NCBI GenBank assembly: GCA_049306095.1
Contig: JBAQPU010000055.1
Coordinates: forward strand, 1-64,000
Reading direction: 5' to 3'
Length of the DNA stretch: 64,000 nucleotides
Source of the DNA: UBA2336 sp049306095
GTDB lineage: Bacteria > Bacteroidota > Bacteroidia > Cytophagales > Cyclobacteriaceae
Shown: positions 16,768 to 24,261 of the stretch, piece after piece
Layout: every line of letters starts with the position of its first letter
How positions within the stretch are numbered: position 1 is the stretch's first letter
Made by a program: the position numbers and the translations under genes
Notes under the pieces: generated by a model
Seen by the model: the letters and a program-made list of their open reading frames with translations, nothing else
Databases searched by the model: none
Told to the model about the DNA's origin: nothing

Positions 16768-18161
16768 GAATCTTTTCGTGAAATTAATGCAGTCATCGTA
16801 CCTTCAGCAACAAGGGCGTTTCCAACATAGGCTCGGCCTCTCATTTTAGCGATGCCACGCTTAATGGGGGCAAGTAAATCGCATTGGATAACCAGCGTAT
16901 CACCGGGTAAAACCATTTTTCTAAATCGGCAGTCATCAATGCCCATGAAATAAGTCCAGTAGTTTTCGGGATCTGGCACGGTGTTCAGAACCAAAATTCC
17001 CCCCACCTGAGTCATGGCCTCCACTTGCAATACTCCGGGCATTACGGGGTTTCCGGGGAAATGTCCTTGAAAGAAAGGTTCGTTCATGGTAACATTTTTC
17101 ACACCGGCTACGCTTTCTTTATCCAGGTAGATGATTTTATCAATTAACAGGAACGGGTAGCGGTGAGGGAGTGTGGCCGATATCTTATTGATATCCATCA
17201 CCGGAGGAAGGTTTGGATTGTATTTAGGTTTCCCTTTTTTATCGTCCTCTTGCATGGCCCTCTTCAACTTCTTTGCGAAAGCAACGTTAGCAGCATGGCC
17301 GGGGCGAGCAGCTAAAAGTTGCGCTTTGATTGGGCGGCCTGCAAGCGCCAGGTCTCCAACAATATCCAGCAACTTATGACGGGCTGGTTCGTTTTTGAAT
17401 CGGAGATCAATGTTGTTTAAGATGCCCTCGTGTTTTACTTCTACTTTCGGTTTACCCAACATCTTGGCAATGTTGTCTAACTCATCGTCCTTCACTACAC
17501 GGTCAACAATAACAATGGCATTGTTCAGATCACCCCCGCGAATGAGATTATTTTTATAAAGCATCTCAAGTTCATGCAGAAAACAGAATGTACGGCACGA
17601 TGCAATTTCCTTTTCGAATTGGCGAATGTCGGTTAACGATGCGTGCTGGCTGCCCAGTACTGGCGAGTTATAATCAACCATTACGGTAACCCGGTAATCG
17701 TCTAACGGAAGGGCAGCAATTTCAACATTACGTGCAGCTTCACGGTAAAAGATTGGCTCCTGAACTTCAAAGAAATCGCGGATTGCGTTTTGTTCTTCGG
17801 TTCCGGCTTCCTTTAAAATATCCACAAACTGAATCGAGCTGCCATCCATAATGGGGCACTCGGGGCCATCCAGCTGAATCAGCACGTTATCAATTTGTAA
17901 ACCCACTAAAGCGGCCAGGGTATGCTCAATCGTGCTTACACGGGCACCACTTTGTTCGATTGTGGTTCCTCTGGAAATATCTACCACATTATCACAATCG
18001 GCATCAATAATAGGTGAGCCCGGCAGGTCAATCCGTTGAAATTTAATGCCGTGGTTGGGTTTTGCTGGCACGAATGTCATATTCGTTTTAGCCCCGGTAT
18101 GTAAGCCAACACCCGAAAGGGTCACCGACTTCTGGATAGTTTGCTGTTTGAAATTTAGCAT
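16764..18161 (-). CDS. lpxC-fabZ: Bifunctional LpxC deacetylase / FabZ dehydratase
   Basis: The 465-residue fusion joins the zinc-dependent LpxC deacetylase (about 1-300), the committed step of lipid A synthesis, to FabZ (about 320-465), the 3-hydroxyacyl-ACP dehydratase of fatty acid elongation. LpxC ligand motifs are T-I-E-H-T-L-A-A-L and R-H-K-L-L-D-I-V-G-D. FabZ shows L-P-H-R-Y-P-F-L-L-I-D and G-H-F-P-G-N-P-V-M-P-G-V. The fusion is typical of Bacteroidota. I chose the ATG ending at 18161 because an earlier ATG falls within a clear -7 box. Confidence 0.96.
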   Translation of the reverse strand: MLNFKQQTIQKSVTLSGVGLHTGAKTNMTFVPAKPNHGIKFQRIDLPGSPIIDADCDNVVDISRGTTIEQSGARVSTIEHTLAALVGLQIDNVLIQLDGPECPIMDGSSIQFVDILKEAGTEEQNAIRDFFEVQEPIFYREAARNVEIAALPLDDYRVTVMVDYNSPVLGSQHASLTDIRQFEKEIASCRTFCFLHELEMLYKNNLIRGGDLNNAIVIVDRVVKDDELDNIAKMLGKPKVEVKHEGILNNIDLRFKNEPARHKLLDIVGDLALAGRPIKAQLLAARPGHAANVAFAKKLKRAMQEDDKKGKPKYNPNLPPVMDINKISATLPHRYPFLLIDKIIYLDKESVAGVKNVTMNEPFFQGHFPGNPVMPGVLQVEAMTQVGGILVLNTVPDPENYWTYFMGIDDCRFRKMVLPGDTLVIQCDLLAPIKRGIAKMRGRAYVGNALVAEGTMTALISRKDS

Positions 18162-18179
18162 CAGACTTTTAAAAGCTGG

Positions 18180-18187
18180 CAAAGTTA
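18180..18187 (-). promoter_or_regulatory. -7 box before lpxC-fabZ
   Basis: On the minus strand TAACTTTG matches TAnnTTTG, 18 bases before the lpxC-fabZ ATG. It suggests that lpxC-fabZ, lpxA and the ABC gene have their own promoter, separate from lpxD. Confidence 0.45.
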
Positions 18188-18259
18188 AACCCTGGCAGGA
18201 GATTATCCAAAATAAAGACTATAAGCTGATTTTCAGATACTTAGCAAGTGATAGGTGCC

Positions 18260-19339
18260 TTATTCGGCTTCCTGCGAAGTCATTGATTTTTGGGTGAGCG
18301 GATCGGAACCATACACCTTTTTCTCCAAATCCCTTAATCGCTGGTTCAGGTCGGGTAGTTTTTTGAAAACCGCATAGGATTTAAAGTAATCACTTACATC
18401 AAAGGCAGGGTATCCGATTATTTTCTGTCCTTCTTCCTTAATGGATTTTGATATTCCCGATTGTGCGCCAATGCCGGTGTTGTTGGCAATAACCAGGTGG
18501 CCCGCAATACCAACCTGCCCGCCTATTATGCTGTTCTCTCCAACCTTGCTGGAACCGGAGATTCCGGCCTGTGCAGCGATTACGGTATTTTTACCGATCT
18601 CCACATTGTGTGCGATTTGAATGAGGTTATCCAGTTTAACGCCTTCGCGGATAATTGTAGAATCACCAAACAGGGTAGCGCAGTCAATGACTGTGTTGCC
18701 GCCAATCGTGATATTGTTTTCTATAATTACGTTTCCCAGTTGCGGGATGGTTTTATATGTTCCATCGGGCTGTGGTGCGAATCCAAAACCATCACTGCCT
18801 ATGACGGTTCCTGAATGAATGACACAGTTGTTGCCGATCCGCGTACCGGCATAAATTTTAACCCCGGCATGAATAATACAGTTGTTGCCGATCAGTACGT
18901 TATCGCCAATAAACGTTTGTGGATAGATTTTTACGTTGTCGCCCAGTTTAACATTGTTGCCGATATAAGAAAATGCCCCCCGGTAAATACCTTTCCCGGT
19001 AACACTGTTAGAGCCTATGAAACTGGGTTCCTCCACGCCCGATTTTTGAAAGCTGATGAGTTTGTGATACTCTTCTAACAGCAGCGTGAAACTGAGGTAA
19101 GGATCTTCGACCAATATCAGCGTGGAAGTAATTTCTTTTTTTGGAACAAAGGATTTGCTGACAATAACTGCGGATGCCTGTGTGGTGTAAATAAAGTTTT
19201 CGTATTTCGGATTCGACAGGAAAGCGATCTGACCTTTTTTGGCATCCTGGATTTTAGCCAGCATGTTAATTTTGCCGTTGCTTTCGCCCTTTACTTCACC
19301 GCCCAACATGGCGGCTATTTGCTGTATGGTAAATTCCAT
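18260..19339 (-). CDS. lpxD: UDP-3-O-acylglucosamine N-acyltransferase
   Basis: LpxD adds the second hydroxyacyl chain to the deacetylated sugar, after LpxC. The 359 residues have an N-terminal uridine-binding domain (to about 100), then a left-handed beta helix of hexapeptide repeats (about 110-310), with I-A-H-N-V-E-I-G-K-N-T near 242-252 holding the catalytic histidine. A C-terminal helix follows. It lies 17 bases after the HD-domain gene and 98 bases before lpxC-fabZ. Confidence 0.96.
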   Translation of the reverse strand: MEFTIQQIAAMLGGEVKGESNGKINMLAKIQDAKKGQIAFLSNPKYENFIYTTQASAVIVSKSFVPKKEITSTLILVEDPYLSFTLLLEEYHKLISFQKSGVEEPSFIGSNSVTGKGIYRGAFSYIGNNVKLGDNVKIYPQTFIGDNVLIGNNCIIHAGVKIYAGTRIGNNCVIHSGTVIGSDGFGFAPQPDGTYKTIPQLGNVIIENNITIGGNTVIDCATLFGDSTIIREGVKLDNLIQIAHNVEIGKNTVIAAQAGISGSSKVGENSIIGGQVGIAGHLVIANNTGIGAQSGISKSIKEEGQKIIGYPAFDVSDYFKSYAVFKKLPDLNQRLRDLEKKVYGSDPLTQKSMTSQEAE

Positions 19340-19356
19340 GTGGGGTATTCCGAACC

Positions 19357-20583
19357 TTACAAAGATACATTTTTAGGCCAGCAGAGGTAATTTTTTTTCA
19401 CGATTTTACTGATGGCTTTAATGTTGGGTAAATCAGAGGCTTGCGCAATATCCAGCAATTCACCGGCCCTGGTCAGCACGTTTATTTTTTGTCCTTCGGT
19501 ATAGGCTTCATTGGTTACCGATCCGTACGAATAGAAGAACGAGGACTCGGAACGCAAAACTGCAAACGTTTTCGTAATGGCCGATCTGATTTTCTCTACG
19601 TTTACTTTACTGATTGGCTCTGCACTCAAAATGATTTGAAACAGGTTTCGTTCCAGCAGCATTTTTGATAAGGAAGAAAGAATAAAATCAGGATGGGTTT
19701 TCCAATACTTAATGGCACCCCATATATCGTGGTCGTCAAGGCTTCCGAAAATGCTTAATGCATTTTTATTTTCTTTGAAGTGATCAATGGTAGAGTTGTT
19801 CTCAAGAAAGTATTGAAGTGATTCTGTAGCCGGCAACGCCTCGCCAGATTGAACGAGGTATTGCGCCCGTTTAATCAGGTTTATAACCATGCGTTCGGCA
19901 CTTACGGTTGTCTTGTGCAGGTAAACCTGCCAATACATAAGCCTGCGTGCATTTAAAAAGTTTTCAATGTTCAGTATCCCTTTTTCTTCTACTACCAGTT
20001 GATCCTGGTAAACCGTTAGCATCGAAATAATCCTGTCTACACCAATCATGCCCTCGATTACTCCCGTAAAAAAACAATCGCGTTTCAGGTAATCTAACCG
20101 GTCAATGTCCAGCTGACTGGAAACCAACTGATGAAAGAATTTCCGTTTGTACGTGTTTTGAAATATTTTCAGACTCATGCTTAATGCACCGCCAAACTCT
20201 TTATTCAATTGCTTCATGAATAAGAAGGACAGGCTTTCGTGTTTAATTCCCGAAAGCAGAGAATCTTCCAGGGCGTGCGATAGTGGCCCATGCCCCATGT
20301 CGTGCAGCAGAACACAAATTGTTGAGGCCTCGTATTCTTCGTTCGAAATTTCAATACCTTTTCCCCTCAGGTGATCCAGCACTTTGGTCATCAGGTGCAT
20401 GGCGCCCAACGCGTGTTGAAATCGGGTGTGCTGTGCGGCAGGATAGACGAAATCAGTAAGGCCTAACTGTTTAATGTAGCGCAGGCGTTGAAACCACGGG
20501 TGAGAAATAATGTCAAAGATCAGTTCGCTTGGTATGGTGATGAATCCATAAACAGGATCATTGATTATCTTCTTTTTATTCAT
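19357..20583 (-). CDS. HD-domain phosphohydrolase (dGTPase-like)
   Basis: The 408-residue protein has the HD metal site: H-T-R-F-Q-H-A-L-G near residues 52-60, then L-L-H-D-M-G-H-G-P-L-S-H-A near 92-104. This spacing is that of dNTP triphosphohydrolase/SAMHD1-like proteins. Y-I-K-Q-L-G near 37-42 and the D-x-L-D-Y-L-K-R-D motif near 161-169 fit that family. Activity on dNTPs is inferred. It is the first gene of the lpx run and its promoter overlaps that of porX. Confidence 0.88.
   Translation of the reverse strand: MNKKKIINDPVYGFITIPSELIFDIISHPWFQRLRYIKQLGLTDFVYPAAQHTRFQHALGAMHLMTKVLDHLRGKGIEISNEEYEASTICVLLHDMGHGPLSHALEDSLLSGIKHESLSFLFMKQLNKEFGGALSMSLKIFQNTYKRKFFHQLVSSQLDIDRLDYLKRDCFFTGVIEGMIGVDRIISMLTVYQDQLVVEEKGILNIENFLNARRLMYWQVYLHKTTVSAERMVINLIKRAQYLVQSGEALPATESLQYFLENNSTIDHFKENKNALSIFGSLDDHDIWGAIKYWKTHPDFILSSLSKMLLERNLFQIILSAEPISKVNVEKIRSAITKTFAVLRSESSFFYSYGSVTNEAYTEGQKINVLTRAGELLDIAQASDLPNIKAISKIVKKNYLCWPKNVSL
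19360..19367 (-). promoter_or_regulatory. -7 box before lpxD, inside the HD gene end
   Basis: TATCTTTG on the minus strand is formed by the last codons of the HD gene, 20 bases before the lpxD ATG. It could be an internal promoter for lpxD. Confidence 0.35.
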
Positions 20584-20591
20584 GGAATCCG

Positions 20592-20599
20592 TAATTTCG
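20592..20599 (+). promoter_or_regulatory. Near-consensus -7 box before porX
   Basis: TAATTTCG differs from TAnnTTTG at one position and ends four bases before the porX ATG. Confidence 0.3.
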
Positions 20600-20603
20600 A
20601 GCT

Positions 20604-22166
20604 ATGCAAAGATATAGCATTTTGTGGGTGGATGATGAAATTGATTTACTCAAGCCACACATCCTTTTCCTGGAACAGCGCGGGTATGATATTACTCCGA
20701 TCAATAACGGTTCAGATGCCGTGGATTTATGTGAACAAAAACACTTTGATGCCGTTTTTCTGGATGAGAACATGCCGGGGATGTCGGGGTTGGAAGCATT
20801 GGGTTTGATCAAGAACAATAAACCGAACCTGCCGGTGGTGATGATCACTAAGAACGAAGAGGAGCACATCATGGAAGAAGCGATTGGATCGAAAATAGCT
20901 GACTACCTGATAAAACCGTTGAACCCAAACCAGATCTTGCTTTCAGTTAAGAAGATATTCGATAACAAACGGTTGATCATCGAAAAAACAAACCTGAGTT
21001 ACCAGCAGGAATTCAGAAAAATCAGCATGGCGTTCATGGAAGAAATGAATCATGAAGCCTGGACCGATATTTATAAAAAACTAGTGTATTGGGAGTTGCA
21101 ACTTGACCAAGCCGATAATGAAGATATGGCCGAGGTTTTGGATGCACAGAAATCTGAAGCCAATGCCAACTTTGCGAAATTTGTGATCAGGAATTACGAC
21201 AAGTGGCTGAATGATGCCGGATCTGAAAAACCTTTGCTGTCTCATCAGCTAATGAAGAAAAAAGTTTTTCCGGAATTGAAAACCGGCAGGCCCTTGTTTA
21301 TGCTCCTGATTGATAACCTTCGGTACGACCAATGGAAAGTAATAGAGCCTGTGATCAATGAGTATTTTTCTGTGGAAAAGGAAGAAACGTACTACTCCAT
21401 TCTTCCGACCACCACCGCTTACGCGCGCAATGCCATTTTCTCAGGAATGATGCCAAGTGAGATGGCCAAACTACAGCCCGATTTATGGGTGGGTGAGGAT
21501 GAGGAAGAGGGAAAAAATAATTTTGAAGATGAATTTTTAGAAAAGCAGATTCGTAAAAACAACCTGAACATTAAATTCTCCTACCATAAAATTAAAAACC
21601 TGGAGGGTGGCCGTGATTTGGCTGACACCATCAACAATTTGTTTCAGAATGACCTGAATGTAATCGTGTACAATTTTGTTGATATGCTTTCGCATGCCCG
21701 CACCGACATGGCCATGGTGCGCGAATTGGCTCCTGACGAATCGGCCTACCGCTCGATTACAAAATCGTGGCTCATGCATTCCCCATTGTTGGAAATCCTG
21801 AAGAAGATTTCGGAGAAAAATGCACGCGTGGTGATCACCACCGACCATGGCACCATCCGGGTTAAGAAGCCTTTTAAAATAATTGGCGACCGAAGTGTGA
21901 ACACCAACCTGCGCTACAAACAAGGGAAAAATCTGAACTACGAAGGCGATAAGGTCATGCAGGTTCAGCGGCCCGAGCGTTTGTTTTTACCCAAGATGAA
22001 CGTTTCTACTTCTTATGTTTTTGCAATAGAGGATCAGTTTTTTGCTTACCCGAACAACTATAACTACTATGTGAACTTTTATAAAGACACTTTTCAGCAT
22101 GGCGGAGTAAGCCTGGAGGAGATGATAATCCCTATAATTTTGTTAAATTCGAAGAATGCGTCATGA
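20604..22166 (+). CDS. porX: Response regulator PorX (type IX secretion)
   Basis: A 520-residue protein with an N-terminal receiver domain (phosphoacceptor D54 in F-L-D-E-N-M-P-G; K104 in L-I-K-P-L) and a C-terminal PglZ domain of the alkaline phosphatase superfamily. Metal-site motifs include L-L-I-D-N-L-R near 234-240, T-T-T-A-Y near 270-274, D-M-L-S-H near 364-368, and T-T-D-H-G-T near 412-417. PorX works with the PorY kinase to control type IX secretion and has phosphodiesterase activity in characterised species. The stop overlaps tsaE by 11 bases. Confidence 0.93.
   Translation: MQRYSILWVDDEIDLLKPHILFLEQRGYDITPINNGSDAVDLCEQKHFDAVFLDENMPGMSGLEALGLIKNNKPNLPVVMITKNEEEHIMEEAIGSKIADYLIKPLNPNQILLSVKKIFDNKRLIIEKTNLSYQQEFRKISMAFMEEMNHEAWTDIYKKLVYWELQLDQADNEDMAEVLDAQKSEANANFAKFVIRNYDKWLNDAGSEKPLLSHQLMKKKVFPELKTGRPLFMLLIDNLRYDQWKVIEPVINEYFSVEKEETYYSILPTTTAYARNAIFSGMMPSEMAKLQPDLWVGEDEEEGKNNFEDEFLEKQIRKNNLNIKFSYHKIKNLEGGRDLADTINNLFQNDLNVIVYNFVDMLSHARTDMAMVRELAPDESAYRSITKSWLMHSPLLEILKKISEKNARVVITTDHGTIRVKKPFKIIGDRSVNTNLRYKQGKNLNYEGDKVMQVQRPERLFLPKMNVSTSYVFAIEDQFFAYPNNYNYYVNFYKDTFQHGGVSLEEMIIPIILLNSKNAS
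20607..20614 (-). promoter_or_regulatory. -7 box for the HD gene inside porX codons 2-4
   Basis: TATCTTTG on the minus strand lies 23 bases before the HD gene ATG and within the first codons of porX. The two divergent promoters would face each other and overlap. Confidence 0.45.
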
Positions 22167-22620
22167 AGGGAAACGCCAGCAAGTTGAAAACGTTACGCTG
22201 GCAGACTTAGAGCACGTGGGAAAGATGCTGATGCAGGCATTAAATGGTATTCGTGTTGTTGTTTTGTATGGCGATATGGGGGCCGGTAAAACCACGTTTG
22301 TGAAAGCCATTGGGCATGTGCTGGGGGTGCAGGATGTCATGAGCAGTCCTACTTTTTCAATTGTGAATGAGTACGGCTTGGCAAAAGATCAAAAGATTTT
22401 TCATTTTGATTTTTACAGGATTAAGAATGAAACAGAAGCGTTTGATATTGGAGTAGAGGAATATTTTGATTCAGGCCATTATTGTTTTGTTGAGTGGCCT
22501 GAAAAGATTCCTTCCCTGCTGCCAGCGAAATATGCCGAAGTTTATATTACCAATAACAACGATACACACCGAACCATAGCCTTTTCGATTCATGACGGAG
22601 AAGAAAAAGACCGGGTTTGA
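22156..22620 (+). CDS. tsaE: tRNA threonylcarbamoyladenosine ATPase TsaE
   Basis: TsaE is the P-loop ATPase of the TsaB-TsaD-TsaE complex that makes t6A37 on ANN-decoding tRNAs. The 154 residues contain Walker A G-D-M-G-A-G-K-T-T near 38-46, S-S-P-T-F-S-I-V near 62-69, and the conserved H-F-D-F-Y-R near 82-87. It overlaps porX by 11 bases and ald by 29, which suggests tight translational coupling of three functionally unrelated genes. Confidence 0.95.
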   Translation: MRHEGKRQQVENVTLADLEHVGKMLMQALNGIRVVVLYGDMGAGKTTFVKAIGHVLGVQDVMSSPTFSIVNEYGLAKDQKIFHFDFYRIKNETEAFDIGVEEYFDSGHYCFVEWPEKIPSLLPAKYAEVYITNNNDTHRTIAFSIHDGEEKDRV

Positions 22621-23815
22621 AACCCTGGCAAAGGCCAGTCTTGTTCCTCAGGAGCAAGTGCTGGCTGTTAAAAAGAAAAAAAACTCATTCTTTTTAGGGC
22701 TTCCAAAAGAAATCTCTTTACAGGAAAACCGGATAACGCTCACGCCAGATGCGGTGGCTCTGTTGGTCAATAACGGACACGAAATCTGGATTGAAACAAA
22801 AGCCGGAGTTGGCTCTAAGTTTACCGATCAGCAATACAGTGAGGCAGGCGCAAAAATTGTTTACTCGCCCCAGGAAGTTTATAAGGCTGATTTTATTCTG
22901 AAGATTGAACCGCCTACCGAAGATGAAATAGAATACATGCATCCCGGCCAAACACTTATTTCCGCTCTTCAGCTTGGGCACCTGCGGCCCGAACAGGTTC
23001 AAGGACTGATGAAGAAAAAAATTACAGCACTTGGGTACGAGGTAATTGAAGATAAAGTGGGTGGAATGCCCATCATTAGAGCGATGAGTGAAATTGCCGG
23101 AAGCGCAGTCATGTCCATTGCTTCCGAGTACTTAAGCTCAACCAATAATGGAAAGGGTGTAATTGTTGGTGGAATAACAGGCGTGCCACCCACAAAGGTG
23201 GTTATCATTGGTGCGGGCACAGTAGCCGAATTTGCTGCACGAGCTGCGCTTGGGCTGGGGGCTGATGTACAGGTTTTTGACAACCATTTGTATAAACTCA
23301 GACGAATCAAACACATTCTTGGCCAGCAACTTTATACGTCCACCATTGATACCGTTACGTTAGGCGAAACGCTCAAGACAGCCGATGTTGTGATCGGAGC
23401 CTTGCGCGCTGAGAAGGGCAAAGTAAGACACGTGGTAACCGAAGAAATGGTGAGTAAGATGAAGCCCGATTCATTGATTATTGATTTAAGTATTGATCAG
23501 GGCGGTTGTGTGGAGACATCGGAAATAACCACTTTGCGGAAGCCGGTTTTTAAAAAACATGATGTGATTCATTACTGTGTGCCCAACGTGGCATCCCGTG
23601 TGGCGCACTCAGCCACAACAGCCTTAAGCAATATTTTTACTCCAACTATTTTGAGGGCTGCTGAGGAAGGTGGGATGGAAGAAATGATTTTCCTCCATAA
23701 GTGGTTTATGAAGGGAGTATACACCTACAGAGGTTCCCTGACCAACGAATCGGTAGCTCGTAAATTTGGCCTGAAGCACAAAAACATTGAGCTATTGATG
23801 GCAGCGAGATTTTAA
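22592..23815 (+). CDS. ald: Alanine dehydrogenase
   Basis: The 407 residues match the alanine dehydrogenase/transhydrogenase family: reversible NAD-dependent deamination of L-alanine to pyruvate. The substrate end has P-K-E-x-x-x-x-E-N-R-I-T-L-T-P near 35-49, and the nucleotide fold has G-A-G-T-V-A-E-F near 206-213. An extra N-terminal stretch of about 30 residues precedes the usual start. The gene overlaps tsaE by 29 bases. Its last 36 bases belong to the first unit of a tandem triplication shared with valS. Confidence 0.9.
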   Translation: MTEKKKTGFETLAKASLVPQEQVLAVKKKKNSFFLGLPKEISLQENRITLTPDAVALLVNNGHEIWIETKAGVGSKFTDQQYSEAGAKIVYSPQEVYKADFILKIEPPTEDEIEYMHPGQTLISALQLGHLRPEQVQGLMKKKITALGYEVIEDKVGGMPIIRAMSEIAGSAVMSIASEYLSSTNNGKGVIVGGITGVPPTKVVIIGAGTVAEFAARAALGLGADVQVFDNHLYKLRRIKHILGQQLYTSTIDTVTLGETLKTADVVIGALRAEKGKVRHVVTEEMVSKMKPDSLIIDLSIDQGGCVETSEITTLRKPVFKKHDVIHYCVPNVASRVAHSATTALSNIFTPTILRAAEEGGMEEMIFLHKWFMKGVYTYRGSLTNESVARKFGLKHKNIELLMAARF

Positions 23816-24261
23816 ATGAGAAATTTTTGCGGCCTTGTGCCGCGATCTCGCTTGAGTGAGGTGCCGGGACAAGCCCGGCAATTACAACCTCGCTAAACTT
23901 TCCTCCAACGCCTAAATCTTCGATCCGGCATCGGCTTTCTAAAAACATTAAGCTATTGATGGCAGCGAGATTTTAAATGAGAAATTTTCGCGGCCTTGTG
24001 CCGCGATCTCGCTTGAGTGAGCTGCCGGGGCAAGCCCGGCAATTACAATCTCGCTAAGCTTTCCTCCAACGCCTTAATCTTCGATTCGGCATCGGCTTCT
24101 AAAAACATTGAGGTATTGCTGGCAGCGAGATTTTAAATGAGAAATTTTCGCGGCCTTGTGCCGCGATCTCGTTTGAGTGAGCTGCCGGGACAAGCCCGAC
24201 AATTACAACCTCGCTAAACTTTCTTCCAACGCCTTAATCTTCGATTCGGCATCGGCTTTCT
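23780..24261. repeat. Three tandem 160-bp units spanning the ald and valS ends
   Basis: Units are 23780-23940 (161 bp), 23941-24100 (160 bp) and 24101-24261 (161 bp). Each begins with the last codons and stop of ald, continues with a spacer holding hairpins (GCGGC/GCCGC and GCCGGG/CCCGGC), and ends with the last 59 bases or so of valS on the minus strand. Unit 1 provides the real ald end and unit 3 the real valS end, leaving the middle unit with decayed copies of both. In unit 1 the valS-like part contains a new stop (TAG) and a changed codon. The 387 bases between the two stops hold no other gene. Confidence 0.93.

Noticed and set aside
23706..23948. Minus-strand 80-codon frame across the ald end
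   Set aside because: It is made of ald antisense and a decayed valS copy in the triplication; no sign of an independent gene.
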